In this document: positions 1 through 10,970 of the stretch, piece by piece
Layout of the letters: each line of letters begins with the position of its first letter
Numbering within the stretch: position 1 is the first letter of the stretch
Assembly: GCA_020650975.1 (NCBI GenBank)
Contig: JAIPMN010020201.1
Location: forward strand, 1-27,954
DNA: 27,954 nt
Direction: 5' to 3'
DNA from: Apostichopus californicus
Lineage: Eukaryota > Echinodermata > Holothuroidea > Aspidochirotida > Stichopodidae
Position numbers and translations under genes: made by a program
The notes under the pieces: model-generated
The model's input: only the letters and a program-made list of their open reading frames with translations
Told to the model about the DNA's origin: nothing
The model's database searches: none

Positions 1-259
1 ACCGACAAACCTGGTTCTTCCTGGAGGACCGAGCTACAACTCATCAGTCCCCCCCCCATTCCCCCCCCCCCCACAACACAGAATTGATGCTCAGATTACA
101 GGAAAGCTAGCTTGAACTATATTGTGCTGTAAAAAATACAATTTCTTAGTTTTTATTTTATTATATTTCTTACATTTGAAATACTACTGTATGTACTGTA
201 GACAATATTTATATGGATGGTTTTTACATTTTTCCCCTTTTTTCACCCCATTCTTGCAG

Positions 260-335
260 GCAAAGGAAGCAGGAATTGAAGGAAATATTAAAGGTGACGG
301 TTTCCAAAATGGAGGATTGATCATTGTCAGCAAAG
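260..335 (+). CDS. PRXL2B: PRXL2B-like penultimate exon
   Basis: Acceptor TTCTTGCAG ends at 259 after a T-rich tract, and donor GTCAGT starts at 336. The exon is 76 nt, enters in phase 0 and leaves in phase 1. It encodes AKEAGIEGNIKGDGFQNGGL followed by IIVSK. The frame continues open to the left only by chance; the upstream residues do not resemble the family. Confidence 0.88.
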
Positions 336-2697
336 GTCAGTATTTATATTTAGGCTTTAAAAGCATATTTTACTTTTTCATCACAGTGAATTCCTGCCAG
401 GAAGCGTTATGGACTATTGAAAGTAAGGAAGCAAGGTAGCTCCTCTATGGTTCTAGATTGTATATTACATGAACAACATACAGGGCTATATATAGATATG
501 TGTGTAACATATGTCTTATTTGGCATGAGGCGTAGGAGTGGGTTGAACTGAAGCCAGATATTTTCGTCAAAATTTCTGGCAATATGCCGATATTGTTTCC
601 GGCACTGCAAACAAAAATAAACTCTAATAATCTGGTTTGGTGAGAGTCAGTAGTTCCGTAAAAAAAAATAACTCAGCCTAGCCCGACTAATCTGACATTT
701 GATGTTGGTGGAGTTTTCACACAGTTCACACTCAATGTTTTCCTTCTCTGTCCAAGACGATGTTATCATATGTATCACTGTTGGCATTACTTATATAGCC
801 AATTCAAATTTTGAAGTCTACGGCACTGTACCCACTTCCATATTGGTTGCAGTTTTTGGGCCAATTGTCCCTCCTCCCCCCCTCCCTCCAACCCTCCAAA
901 TAAAAAACCCCCAAAAAACAAAAAAACATGTTACTTGGTATGCTAAATATATTAAATTCGCCCCTCTTATACCTGTCTCCTGTTTAATTACACCCTTTCC
1001 TCATTTACTGAACCTGCTAACTTGCACACCTGCCCACGCAATCCTGATTCGGGAATTTTACCATTAAGAAGAACTACCCGCATGTTGTGCTGCAGATTCT
1101 TCTTCGTTCCTGGAATCTCGTCTGGCTTTAGACTGTTAATATACAGTACAATATAGGTTTGACCAATGGTCATTTGAATTTATGGTGGATGCTTGCTGAA
1201 TAATGTTTGACCAAAGACTTATGATCAGGCAGTTAATATTTACGACGCTTTAGCGACCACGATTAAAGGGGGACCCCGCTAGGGCTTATGGATTACAACT
1301 TAACAAGTCGGGTGGCTTCCAATTCAACATTTTAACTCAAGAGTTGGAATCTTTTCAACTTAGAAAGTCATTTCAGATGGGAAAAACCTTAGATTGCTGT
1401 TGAATGAAAAAACCCACCTTAGTATGACCCGGCTGGGTATCAAACCCGGAACCTCCGATTTCTAAGCCTCATTGCTTCAAATGCCAATTGATGCCTTTAT
1501 CCACTCGGCCACTGCACCAGTAGAATGAATAGTGGGATATATCTCTGATTATAGCTAAGACTTTAAGCCTTCACAAAACATTTTAAAACATTGAGGTACC
1601 CCCAGAGCACTGACCTTTACTACTATACTTTAGAATACTGTAGCGCCACCTGTTTGACTGTCAATGTTATACAGAACTACCGAGGAATTCTCTACTGTAC
1701 AACGATTGGCAAGCTATCGGGTAGTCTGGGTAAAGTTTATGTTAAATACAGGTATTAACTCAATCATAACTTCACAATGTTCAGTTTGCCATTTTCATAA
1801 ATGCCAGTAAATAAAAGTGTTGTATCGGTAAAATATTGAGTAAAGTAAAGGTTGGTTTCATGTTTCAGGATCGTACCAAAATTTGATCTATTTCAAGAAC
1901 GTATTAAATATCAGGTCATGTCCTTATGGCAGTTGAAACGATTTCATGACAGCATAAATATACAAGTTGTTATTTACTTTGTCTTGAATATCATTTCCTT
2001 GTGTGATTGTGTTTAAGATAAGGTTAAAAACCACAAATATCCTGTGCTGAGTATAAATTACAGGTGTTTTGTGCTGTTTGTTTGTAAGTTGTCTTCCGTT
2101 CATTATTTCCTCGTGATTGGATTTATAAATCAGGTTCTTACAATTGGTGATAAGATGTCATTTTACCGTTACAGGAGATTAACTGAATTGTCAACAACAA
2201 CAACAATATCATAGAGACCTGTCATTGGATTTGAATGATCTTCCATAATCTGGATGAGATAATCCCCCAGCTCACCCTTTCCCAACTAATCCCCCACCTT
2301 ACCCCTAAACATAGTGGTTGTAACAGATTAGCTGATGTACAGTACATTGACACACATCTGTAGCCCTTTTCAAAATGTTTGCCATCCCAACCCCTTCCCC
2401 CCCCCCTCCCCCTTCATGCTCTTCTGACAATCTTTACCATGGAATAATTTTGAAAAGACTCCCGTTTTATGATTTTGATTTTCTGTGTCAAATTAGTTCA
2501 CTCTCTCCGTTGTTTCTTGTTTCGATGTCACAGAGGGCAAAGTTCTTTTCGAGTACAAACAGCAGGAGCCATCAGACCACATAGATCCACAAGATGTCCT
2601 GAAAGCATTGAACATTGCCAACGATGATTCCTCGTCAAAAGGAGACGGTGAAAAGAAGAAAGTGGAATGCGACGAAGTTGTGTGTACCGTAAAGTAA
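260..2697 (+). CDS. PRXL2B: Prostamide/prostaglandin F synthase-like (peroxiredoxin-like 2B), C-terminal part, two exons
   Basis: Partial gene: exons 260-335 and 2534-2697 join in phase (25 codons plus one base, then two bases plus 53 codons) and end at TAA 2695-2697. The 79 residues begin AKEAGIEGNIKGDGFQNGGL, continue IIVSKEGKVLFEYKQQEPSD, then HIDPQDVLKALNI, then an acidic/lysine-rich tail ending CDEVVCTVK. The GNxxGDxxQxGGLxVVSK...KVL...Q..PxD...xxILxxLxI pattern is the C-terminal end of the thioredoxin-fold PRXL2B (FAM213B) family, which reduces prostaglandin H2 and prostamide H2 to F-series products in the cytosol. The redox-active N-terminal part is not in the window and must lie to the left. 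PRXL2A is a weaker alternative because the GGLxVVSK-G-KVL block fits 2B better. Family call is by recognition; enzyme activity is inferred. Confidence 0.88.
336..2533 (+). other. Intron of the PRXL2B-like gene
   Basis: An intron of about 2.2 kb between matched phase-1 borders (GTCAGT...TGTCACAG). It contains pyrimidine-rich runs near 870-900 and 2395-2412 and a complete reverse-oriented tRNA-derived SINE (1239-1520). I see no further exon in it. Confidence 0.85.
1239..1520 (-). mobile_element. tRNA-derived SINE, copy A
   Basis: Read on the minus strand from about 1520 down: A box TGGCCGAGTGG (1501-1511, perfect) then a B box GGTTTGATACC (1436-1446) with one change from GGTTCGANNCC, consistent with CpG decay. 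The spacing suits a long-variable-arm (Leu/Ser type) tRNA head. The body that follows is shared almost base for base with copy C at 6118-6400 and, more distantly, with copy B at 4561-4815. It lies inside the PRXL2B-like intron. Confidence 0.85.
2534..2697 (+). CDS. PRXL2B: PRXL2B-like terminal coding exon
   Basis: Begins after TGTCACAG at 2533. The first two bases complete a split Glu codon and the frame then runs 53 codons to TAA at 2695-2697. The last ~25 residues (NDDSSSKGDGEKKKVECDEV then VCTVK) are a charged linker ending in two cysteines spaced C-x4-C, a little longer than the family's usual end. Confidence 0.88.
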
Positions 2698-3004
2698 ATT
2701 TAATTACTAGTATGTAACAGAACAGATATAATAATTGTGTAATTGTTGAGCAATAGAGTGTGATATACTCATGCCAAGTATCTTAAGCAATGATACCTAT
2801 TACCTACCTACGAATCAATACCATCAATTATCTTCTAGAAATTTATCTGTGTGATTGTGATACAGGATTTTATTCATTTCCAAAGAAAAAAATTAAGGTG
2901 CTTTTACTATTGAGAAGAACTTGCTAGCAATCTTTAAAGTAACGTCTTGTTCCATTGTAAGCAGTGAGAAGTTAGTTTTGTCCCTCACGTCGTGTATCTG
3001 CAAT

Positions 3005-3010
3005 AATAAA
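3005..3010 (+). terminator. Candidate poly(A) signal for the PRXL2B-like gene
   Basis: AATAAA about 310 nt after the stop codon, with T-rich sequence before it. Other AATAAA/ATTAAA words occur downstream, so the true cleavage site cannot be fixed from sequence. Confidence 0.35.
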
Positions 3011-4560
3011 GTTACTGAACGTTTACTCAAACAGGAAAATATTAATATATAAGTTCTTGTTGCATCAAAGACTATCCACAAATCTTTGTAAATGAGTCAA
3101 ATTAAACAATGGCAGATATTTTGGGAACAGGGTTCTAAACAATATTTTAAATGTATGAAATGATACTTTGTTAAAACTTTGCAATATTTAAGATGCTTAT
3201 GGCATCAATATTTAAAATGAGTTAAGGATACCAATGTTTCTTCCAAATGGCTTTATACGACACTAAACAACAGGAAAACTTGTTCTACAAAACTATAGTT
3301 ACAAGAAGTTATAGCACAATTTTGCATACAAGCTCCCTCAACAACAAAAAAGGTTTCTGACCCCTCCCCTCAGTCCACCTGGACAGACATCCATCAACAT
3401 TTGTGCTCTCCCCCTCCCCCCTTGTACCCATTGGTACCCATGGTTGTCTTTCATACAGCCTTTCATAAATATCATTTCCTCCACCTTGGCTCTTTTCCCT
3501 CTCTTTACACTAGCAGTTCATTTAGTTGTGAATATTGGTTAGTGGCAAATGTTTAGCATTCACACACCTTTGTAGCAAGCAACTTGATAACCTGTAACTA
3601 CCATTAGGAACTTTAAAATTGTAGGTGTGGAATGTAACTGTTGGAAACTTAAAATATCAACAGCCTCTTATTTGTACTACTTTCATCTATGCAATTATTT
3701 GTAAGATGCAAAATGACTTTAACAAGCTGGGTTAGATCACATGCTATTGTATTTACAAGAGTTATCATCAGATAATTCACAGGTCTTGATTTGATATTAA
3801 TGTTACCTCTTTTTCTCCATTTTATGTTTCTAATTAAGGTTATTAGTGTATCATTGTTTAATAATGATTTGCAGCTGACCCTAGTGTGATATAAAGTATT
3901 CAAAACCAAACATTTTAAAGGAAAAAAATTAACCCCTTGACTTCATTTTTGTCTTGTTTTGATCTCATTGAATGTTGATAAATCTTTCTTTCAGCAAAAT
4001 TTAACCAAAGGAAAATATCTCAAAGATATTTAATTAAAAGTATTACTTCATGTTTAATAATAGTTTACGTTACAGCAATTTATTCGAAATTTTTTTTATG
4101 ATCTGTTTTATCATTCTTTATCAACGTTTCATACCAAGTTCAGCCAATACCATTTTCCAAATGTGACAACTCATAACTTGTACTTATGATGTCATTCCTG
4201 TAAAACTCCTACATACGGAATGCAGAATGACGGATGGTAGCGACAGGTTTTGTTTTTCACGGAGATTGGTATCGGATAATACTTTGTATGCTGATGTTGT
4301 ATGAGCAGCCAGTATTAATGAAAATAAATCACGACTGGAAGAAAAACGAAACGACCTGTCTGTTTTTACTCTCCTCTTTCCTGTTTAATACACTAGTTGT
4401 GATGGTTTTATTTATAGCAGCTCTTTAGTGACTTGTGATGACTTTTTGATATTATCTGTCGAACAGGAATGTATCGTTAGCATGACTGACCGAGTTCCAT
4501 TTCAAGTAAATGAAGAAGAAAATTGAAATTTGTGCACAATTTATTTGGGTTTTAACAAAA

Positions 4561-4815
4561 CTAGTGCTATGGTTGAGTGGGAAAAGGCTGTGGTATTAGA
4601 ATCAATCAAATTTAGAAGGTGGAAGGTTTTGGGTTTGGTCTCTGGTCTCTGGTCGGCCAATGTAAATTGGACTTTTCATCCAGGAGAAATCTACGGTTTT
4701 ACCATCTGAGCTGGTCTAAGAAATTATTAAAAGTCCAAACTGAGGTAAACTGTAAATTGGATAGCCACAATATGTAAAATGCAAGTAAGAAGCCATTCGG
4801 CTTTTACCAGTTTCA
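4561..4815 (+). mobile_element. tRNA-derived SINE, copy B (diverged)
   Basis: Plus-strand relative of copies A and C. The A box TGGTTGAGTGG lies at 4570-4580 and a decayed B box GGTTTGGTCTC at 4632-4642. The body words CTTTTCATCCAGGAGAAATC, TACGGTTTTACCATCTGAG and GGATAGCCAC align in order with the reverse complement of copies A and C. It is clearly older than the other two. Confidence 0.7.
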
Positions 4816-5733
4816 TACTTGCCTGCCTTAGCATCATAAAATAATTGCCCAGTCCAGGCTAATTACATTATATATTACTATATAAAACTAATATGAGAAA
4901 GTGTCAGGACCAAGTTATTCTAGGAAACCTAATCCATACATTAAACTAATTTTAAGGAATACTAGATGGATTTTTTGCTATCATGCCAGATTTTGGTGAG
5001 CACATGAAGAAAGCTGAATTTAGAGAAACACTTTAAGTTTAACAAAAGTTGTCCACATTTGAGCCACATTTTGTTTTGCCATTCAGTTGAGAGAGTCCGA
5101 ACCTAGATTTGTTTTCTTCAGCGATGTTAGTTGGGATCCCTGTGGAAGTTTTCTAAGCACAGATCTTTCTTGTAACGTCTGGGGTACATGAATAATTGAA
5201 AGCCATTGCTTCGTTTTAGCGATTCTAAAAGCTCGGTTTTTGACATTAACTCTTATCTTTCCATTCCAACCCTGAACCATAATTATGAAGGAGTAATATA
5301 TTGTGTTCTTTAACGTCACTCCATGCTTTTAAACGACACGCCTGTATATGTGGTTGTGCGACTACTTTAATAGAGTCTGTTACATTTCTGTGATCTAGTG
5401 GTCTTACAAAATGAACAGGTTGATAACTCTCAAATGTTCGTGAGTTGAGAGAAGTGAAAGTCCCGCGTTGGAAAATTCCAAACGCTATGCTGAAATGCTT
5501 AGCGACTAGTTTTGTACTACCGCCCTCTTTATTTTAAGTTGCGGTAAAACGCGTGGGTATGTTGACCAACCGATTTTACAGTTAAAATGTATTGTCTTGT
5601 GTTCATAAAATCAAAAGGAAGATACGAGTATTGTATGTAAATTTATCATTGCTGGGGTGGGGAATGGGGCACTAGTTTTTCCTACCTTCCACGTAACGAA
5701 GAAGTTGCTTCTACTCACTTCTTTAGAGGTCAT

Positions 5734-5759
5734 ATAATAATAATAATAATAATAATAAT
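5734..5759 (+). repeat. (TAA)n microsatellite
   Basis: About nine uninterrupted AAT/TAA units. It is followed within 12 bases by TTTACGACGCTT (5771-5782), a word that also sits at the edge of SINE copy A (1239-1250). Confidence 0.9.
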
Positions 5760-6117
5760 CAGCAGCTATTTTTACGACGCTTAAAGGCATTGAAGACTCG
5801 CCCCAAACCGCGTGCGGCCATCTGAAAAAGTTAACTTTCTGTTGCTTGTGAGTGACGTTTTGTTCGTGTCGCTACAAAATGCAGACAGTAATGAAACGTG
5901 ATACCTTAATTGTTATCTTTAGCTGGACCTGAGATGTCCATCGCTGTATCGTTTGTATACTGTGTTGTGGGTATTGCCCGCAGCTGTGTGTACACTAGTG
6001 TCTAATTACCAACGGTAGCAAGCTGTGCGTGTATTTTCTGGGATCGATGGTAGTGTTTAACACTTCTGTTACACCTCAATCGAAACTAGGTCAAATTACC
6101 GGCATTAGACGTTTCTT

Positions 6118-6400
6118 TTTGCGCGAGTCTTCACACCCTTTAAGCGACCACAAATGTGGGAGAAACCCGCAAAGGCTTATGGATTACAACTTACACGTCG
6201 GGTGGCTTCCAATTCAACATTTTAACTCAAATTTGGAATCTTTTCAATTTAGAAAGTCATTTCAGATGGGAAAACCGTAGATTGCTCTTGGATGAAAAAC
6301 CCACCTTACTATGACCCGGCCGGGAATCGAACCCCGAACCTCCCGATTGCTAAGCCTCATTTCTTCAAATGCCACCGCCTTTATCCACTCGGCCACAGTA
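6118..6400 (-). mobile_element. tRNA-derived SINE, copy C (best preserved)
   Basis: Minus-strand element with perfect pol III boxes: A box TGGCCGAGTGG (6385-6395) and B box GGTTCGATTCC (6323-6333). The body is nearly identical to copy A, including the run covering 6175-6270 (complement of GATTACAACTTA...TTTCAGATGGG). Because both boxes are intact and CpGs are retained, this is the youngest of the three copies. It is a SINE head rather than a functional tRNA gene, since the body continues without a terminator after the tRNA-like part. Confidence 0.88.
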
Positions 6401-7249
6401 CCGGTCATGTATGATACAGACTTTCGCACTCAATCACGTTGAACGATTTAATGTCTGAAAATCCCAATTTATTTCATTTTTTTGGCAACATTGTGAGTCG
6501 ACTGAAGATCGACTTAACTTATAACCTACATATCCCTCAAAATGTAAAATTTAAAGTCTTAATTTTCACCCTTTTGCATTCTACGAAGGGCCATTTTAGA
6601 ACCGCCATTGGCTCTTCAAAAAGGTTGATGCGCCTACCTAAATCAGTGAGGGAAAAATTAAGAAATTTGCCATCCCCCCCCCCCCCCAAACCATGAGCGT
6701 AGGCCTTCTGCCACTAGCCTCCGATTACAATAGTGCACTCGCGCATCTATAGGATTCTCTCCATCTGGAACTAGCCATCAACTTGTCCCAGTTTTCCTCC
6801 TAAACATGTATCGTTTTGTGACTCTTCTCTACTCAGTTTTTGGAACAACGTCCAGTGCTTCCAAAACTTTGCTGAAATCGGTAAATTAAAAAAGGCTTAC
6901 AATTGCGTTTACCAAATGGTAACCACCGACGTAAATATAAATCATATTAAAATTCGATAATGGCAACAATTTAAAATTCCCGGTAACTTCATTTGTGGCT
7001 TGGGTAATCATTCTGCCTCCCTACAAATCTTCAAATCTCTTTAAAGTTAAAGAGAGAAAGAAAAAAGCTGTTAACAAACTGTTTATCTACTGCTAAAATT
7101 CGATCGCGTTTACATACATAAAAGGTGAGTGCCTGATGTTTAGATCCTAGCAGTATAATTTTTAAAAGTGCTCTACCGCCATGATCATTTTGACATTCGT
7201 GGGATTAAACACCAAAATTGATGGGTTGATTCATAGGGAGAGTAAAACT

Positions 7250-7489
7250 GACCAATCAGAATGACTGTCTTATGAAGGGGTGAGTACAACGCGCGCGGCA
7301 TGTCACTGCTCCGCGTGTTCTTGACGGTGCGAATGTGGAATCGACATTATTTGAATTGAATCCAATTCATTGTGTGCCTCACGTGGATCGGGTGTATCTG
7401 TCACGTCAGATTCAGACAGGAGTCTTCTTTATCGTTCCTACGAAGCGACTTAAAAGTTGCTATTAACCTGAGGGAAAAGGAAGTAAAGA
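7250..7489 (+). promoter_or_regulatory. Candidate distal stathmin promoter and non-coding first exon
   Basis: A CCAAT box in the NF-Y context CTGACCAATCAG (CCAAT at 7252-7256) is followed by a CpG pocket (ACGCGCGCGGCATG near 7290), a CRE-like CACGTCAG near 7402, and a donor-like GTGAGTATA starting at 7490. The next plausible acceptor downstream is at 11934, just ahead of the stathmin start codon. The transcription start and exon limits are inferred. The word GGATCGGGTGTATC (7385-7398) recurs in the second candidate promoter. Confidence 0.4.
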
Positions 7490-10400
7490 GTGAGTATATG
7501 ATCTGCTTCTTGATGTTTCATATTTTTCTTTCCACAAATAAACGAAATTGAGAGAGTGCGTTGATAAGCAAGTAATTTCATTTTTGAAACTTTGGGTGCG
7601 GCAATCTTATCAGTCACGCCCACCTTGACTTGAGCCTTGAGGATCGCAATGTTAATTCAATGATGTAGGGCCTAGGCTAGGCCTATGTTAGGCTTGTGTT
7701 TAAAATGTAAGGCAGTTAAGCCAAGCCTACAGTTTCGCATTTGCAGTGTTTTCTAGACTATACCACAACTTATCGATTTATCTTTATTCAAGTAAGAAGG
7801 CTACAAAATAAGACTAAAAAAATAAGAAAATGATACTGTAACTGTATCACTGTAACTATAGAGTAAAAGTGTAGTTTAGTTTTAGAGTCCCAAACTCCAA
7901 AGATCAGGGCATTTCAGTAAGTTACAGTGTTTATATCAGACCCTAGGCTATACGTGTTAGATCGTGGATAAACACTGGCTTTTTTCAAGCCATGTCTGAG
8001 TTTGATCCCATTCATGCTCCCGGGACCACCATGTAACGATCCCATGCGACAGACGATAGGGTATCTAGGCATAGGCCTACCTCAGCATTTGACCACTTTC
8101 TCAAATACTGACAAACTGAGGTAGGCAAAAGCACCCCATTCGCGATCACTGCAGTGGCAGCCATTACAAAAAAAGTTGTTTTGAACCAAGTGAAGAACTG
8201 AAACAAACCCCTTTTCCCAAGTTCACAAACCAGAAATACCAAATCCACGGAAGACTCCACACATCACCACTGCACTGCAGCGATTTTTGAATAGGTCAAG
8301 AGAATCTGGCTCCTGGCCAAATTTTGATCCTAAGGATTGTGAGGCGGACACTCTAACCGCTGAACCACGCCTTTGAGTGTGACATTTATTACTCGTTGGG
8401 TTGGCATTATGATGACTAACAATGTAATTTGTACTCCTAACATTAATTAGTTTAGCAGTACGAAGTAACCATCCTAAGTAAACATTGCCCAAAATTTCAC
8501 TACTTCATTGCTGCCTAGAACTTAGTTGCTGTGGTTATGTGGAAACTCAACATAGGATATAGGCTTGTTGTAATTTTCCATTTTTCTACTAAAATAGAAA
8601 ATACTATTACTAGTATTAGTATCACTAGGCCTACTCCTAGTGGTAAGACAGAACCCTCCATGGTAGGACTAGGTGACCAGTGTTATGAACTGCTTCGGAA
8701 GTACCAGAAATAGTTAACATGGAAGTGATCTACAGTCCTCTAGTTTTTAAGCAAACAGCATAAATTGCTACAGTTAGCATGACATTGGCATACACCCCTA
8801 TTTAGTTTTGTCTTTAATTTTTGTCTGTAAGATGATCCACAAAATATTAACTTTCAATAGTATGGAGGATCTTAATTGTATGCAAGATAACCCTTTGATT
8901 GTAAAATAAGGTAACATGTGGCCACTTTGTAGAAGCCATATCATTGTGTACTGTCAGGAAATACTTTCACATCAAAGAATCGGCACAGATCGTATTTAAA
9001 GAACGCCCTAATGATATTAATTAGTCTGATTTGCAGCTCGTTTGGCAAGTGTTCCCAATTTCATAACAATGTGCCAAATTCAGGAACAATTTAAAACATT
9101 ACAGAGTTGAAAAGTGCCTTCCTAATGTAAGCCTCAACTTCTGCAATTTTGAACAAATTTTAATTTGACCAGTTGTATATCAATTTGAAGATGCCAAAGT
9201 AATGATTCTAGTGTTGGTTTTCTTTCAAGGTAATTGTTGTAGTGTTTAAGTAAATATTCATGTTATAACATTTATGTTCAGTGCACTGTTGTCCATATTT
9301 ATAACTAGGCTACATTGTCTTGTCCAAAAAAGTACTTATTACCGCCTCATTATGCAGATTTGAATAGTTTGTTGTTCCAGCCTACAGACTATATACCCAT
9401 GCATTGTTGAAACTTCCTTGCACATTTGTACAGGGGAGTTGGCGAGTCGCACGATCACTTTATTTCACAGTGTAAACCTTGTACTGTACGATTGAAATAT
9501 ATACTTGATTAGACCAAACGCTGCAAAGCCATACATATACAGTGTGTTTACAATTGGTAGAACTACAGAGAGCAATAATAGTAAATACATGTATACATGT
9601 ACACAATGTATTATATATAGTAATATGTACACAAATATGATGCTATACTTGCCAGACTTTATCCTTTCCTTTCATTGTCGTACAGTTTTTTTCCTTTCCA
9701 GCCTCATTTCAATGTTCCTTCCTTCCTTGCATTGTTAATACTCATACATTCTTAACCCCTAATAAGCTTCATAGAACACATTGTTTTACAAACTGCTGTA
9801 CGTATTCAATTTGTACAATGTGTATATTGTTGTGGAAAAATCATTAGCATTAACATTTATGCAAAATTTACATTTATAAAGTATTTATTTGCATGGATTG
9901 TAACCTTGTTAGACATTGAAGGGATATATGTCTTACATGAGTGAATTAATGTACCAGTGTACTCAGTACATTACTTAATTATGTATTCTTACATGCATTT
10001 CATCATTAAGCTCTAGACTACTGTAAATTCAAAATAAATTTGGTATTTAAGCCTTGGACAGCTTAACGTCTCTTACAGTAACTTCACTGCTTAGCCTGTT
10101 TGCTGGCTGATTTCACTGAGCCTTCAATCTAGCTACTGTACATGTTATCTGGATGCAAAGATATAAGTTTTTGGAATTGTCTCTTTTTTCTTTACTTTAT
10201 TTTGGTACTGTAAAGTACATTCAGTCTCTTTGAAATTCAGTAGTCTATAGAAGACCTGTCAATTTAAGGATCATGTACAATAATAAAGTAATTGACTGTA
10301 GATGTGGACAGGACTGAGCCTATATTTTTAACCACATCCTATATGGACAAGCAGAAAATAAAATGTAACAAAAGCCAAAGTGAATATCTAGTTTTCTTGA

Positions 10401-10734
10401 TTTATTTCAAATGAAAAGTTTCAGTAAAGTGTTGTGTTACCATTGTGGGTAGAAGCACATTATGCACAGCTTTTAAACGAATCTCTTGCTTTTCAGAAAT
10501 GCGCTACATAATCTCTTTACTTGTAATCTTGTGGTAAGAGTCGGTAATGCAATGTACACAGTACACCCTAACAGACTGGTACATTATCATAAAGACAAGT
10601 TGTAGATTAGCAGTGAGTCACTAGACTCATCCAAGGGAATCATCGTTGTTCATCTTAAGATGATGAAGCTTGATATGCAATTCACATCATACTTAAGATG
10701 AGCAAGAGATCTTCACACTGCTCACCAGTAATGG
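7490..10734 (+). other. Gene-free stretch, probable first 5' intron of stathmin
   Basis: About 3.2 kb without a convincing exon. It contains TAGGCCTA-type words (7668-7690, 8065-8085, 8620-8640), a decayed tRNA-like element at 8290-8375, and many ACTGTA/TACAGT words. Whether it is an intron depends on use of the distal promoter. Confidence 0.4.
8290..8375 (-). mobile_element. Decayed tRNA-derived element (Val-like head)
   Basis: On the minus strand, GGCGTGGTTCAGCGGTTAGA is followed by GTGTCCGCCTCACAATCC. The D-arm word TGGTTCAGCGG (8357-8367) and an anticodon-loop-like CTCACAA are tRNA-like, with CAC in the anticodon position. The B box is unrecognisable, so this is a pseudogene or SINE remnant of a family different from copies A-C. 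Confidence 0.5.
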
Positions 10735-10970
10735 CCAATAGCTGCGCAGTCTGTCGTCTCGACTGCTGCTCAGTTTGACTGCACACGTGCCTGCACTAGC
10801 TCTGTGCAACAGTCTGATACACTGTAGCACTCGGAGGATCGGGTGTATCCCGCACGGCTGGATGAATTAATGAGGAGGCCAGCGCTACGTCAACACTACT
10901 GTACAGTCACTGACTGGTGGTTGCTGCATCATGCGTGTAGTACATTAGTCATTAGTAGTTGACATTTCAA
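10735..10970 (+). promoter_or_regulatory. Candidate proximal stathmin promoter and non-coding first exon
   Basis: A CCAAT box (GGCCAATAG, CCAAT at 10735-10739) precedes a CpG-containing segment (GCTGCGCAGTCTGTCGTCTC) and the shared word GGATCGGGTGTATC at 10836-10849. A good donor, CAA|GTAAGG, follows at 10971. It would splice to the acceptor at 11934, about 1 kb downstream. This layout mirrors the distal candidate at 7250-7489. No TATA box is evident. Exon status is inferred. Confidence 0.45.

Larger units (their letters stand above)
2698..7200. other. Region between PRXL2B-like and stathmin genes
   Basis: About 4.5 kb with no supportable coding exon on either strand. It holds the presumed 3' UTR of the PRXL2B-like gene, SINE copies B and C, a (TAA)n microsatellite, a C-run, and a CpG-containing stretch near 5770-6020 that may be another dispersed repeat. 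The short open frames have no family resemblance. Confidence 0.7.

Noticed and set aside
699-1067. 122-codon plus-strand open frame with a proline run
   Set aside because: The proline run comes from a C-rich tract in the PRXL2B-like intron; no domain seen.
6318-6400. Functional tRNA-Leu/Ser gene on the minus strand
   Set aside because: A and B boxes are perfect but the anticodon region does not form a proper stem, and the element continues into a body shared with two other copies, so it is a SINE head.
8012-8492. Two overlapping minus-strand open frames
   Set aside because: They cross a tRNA-like relic and have no recognisable protein family.
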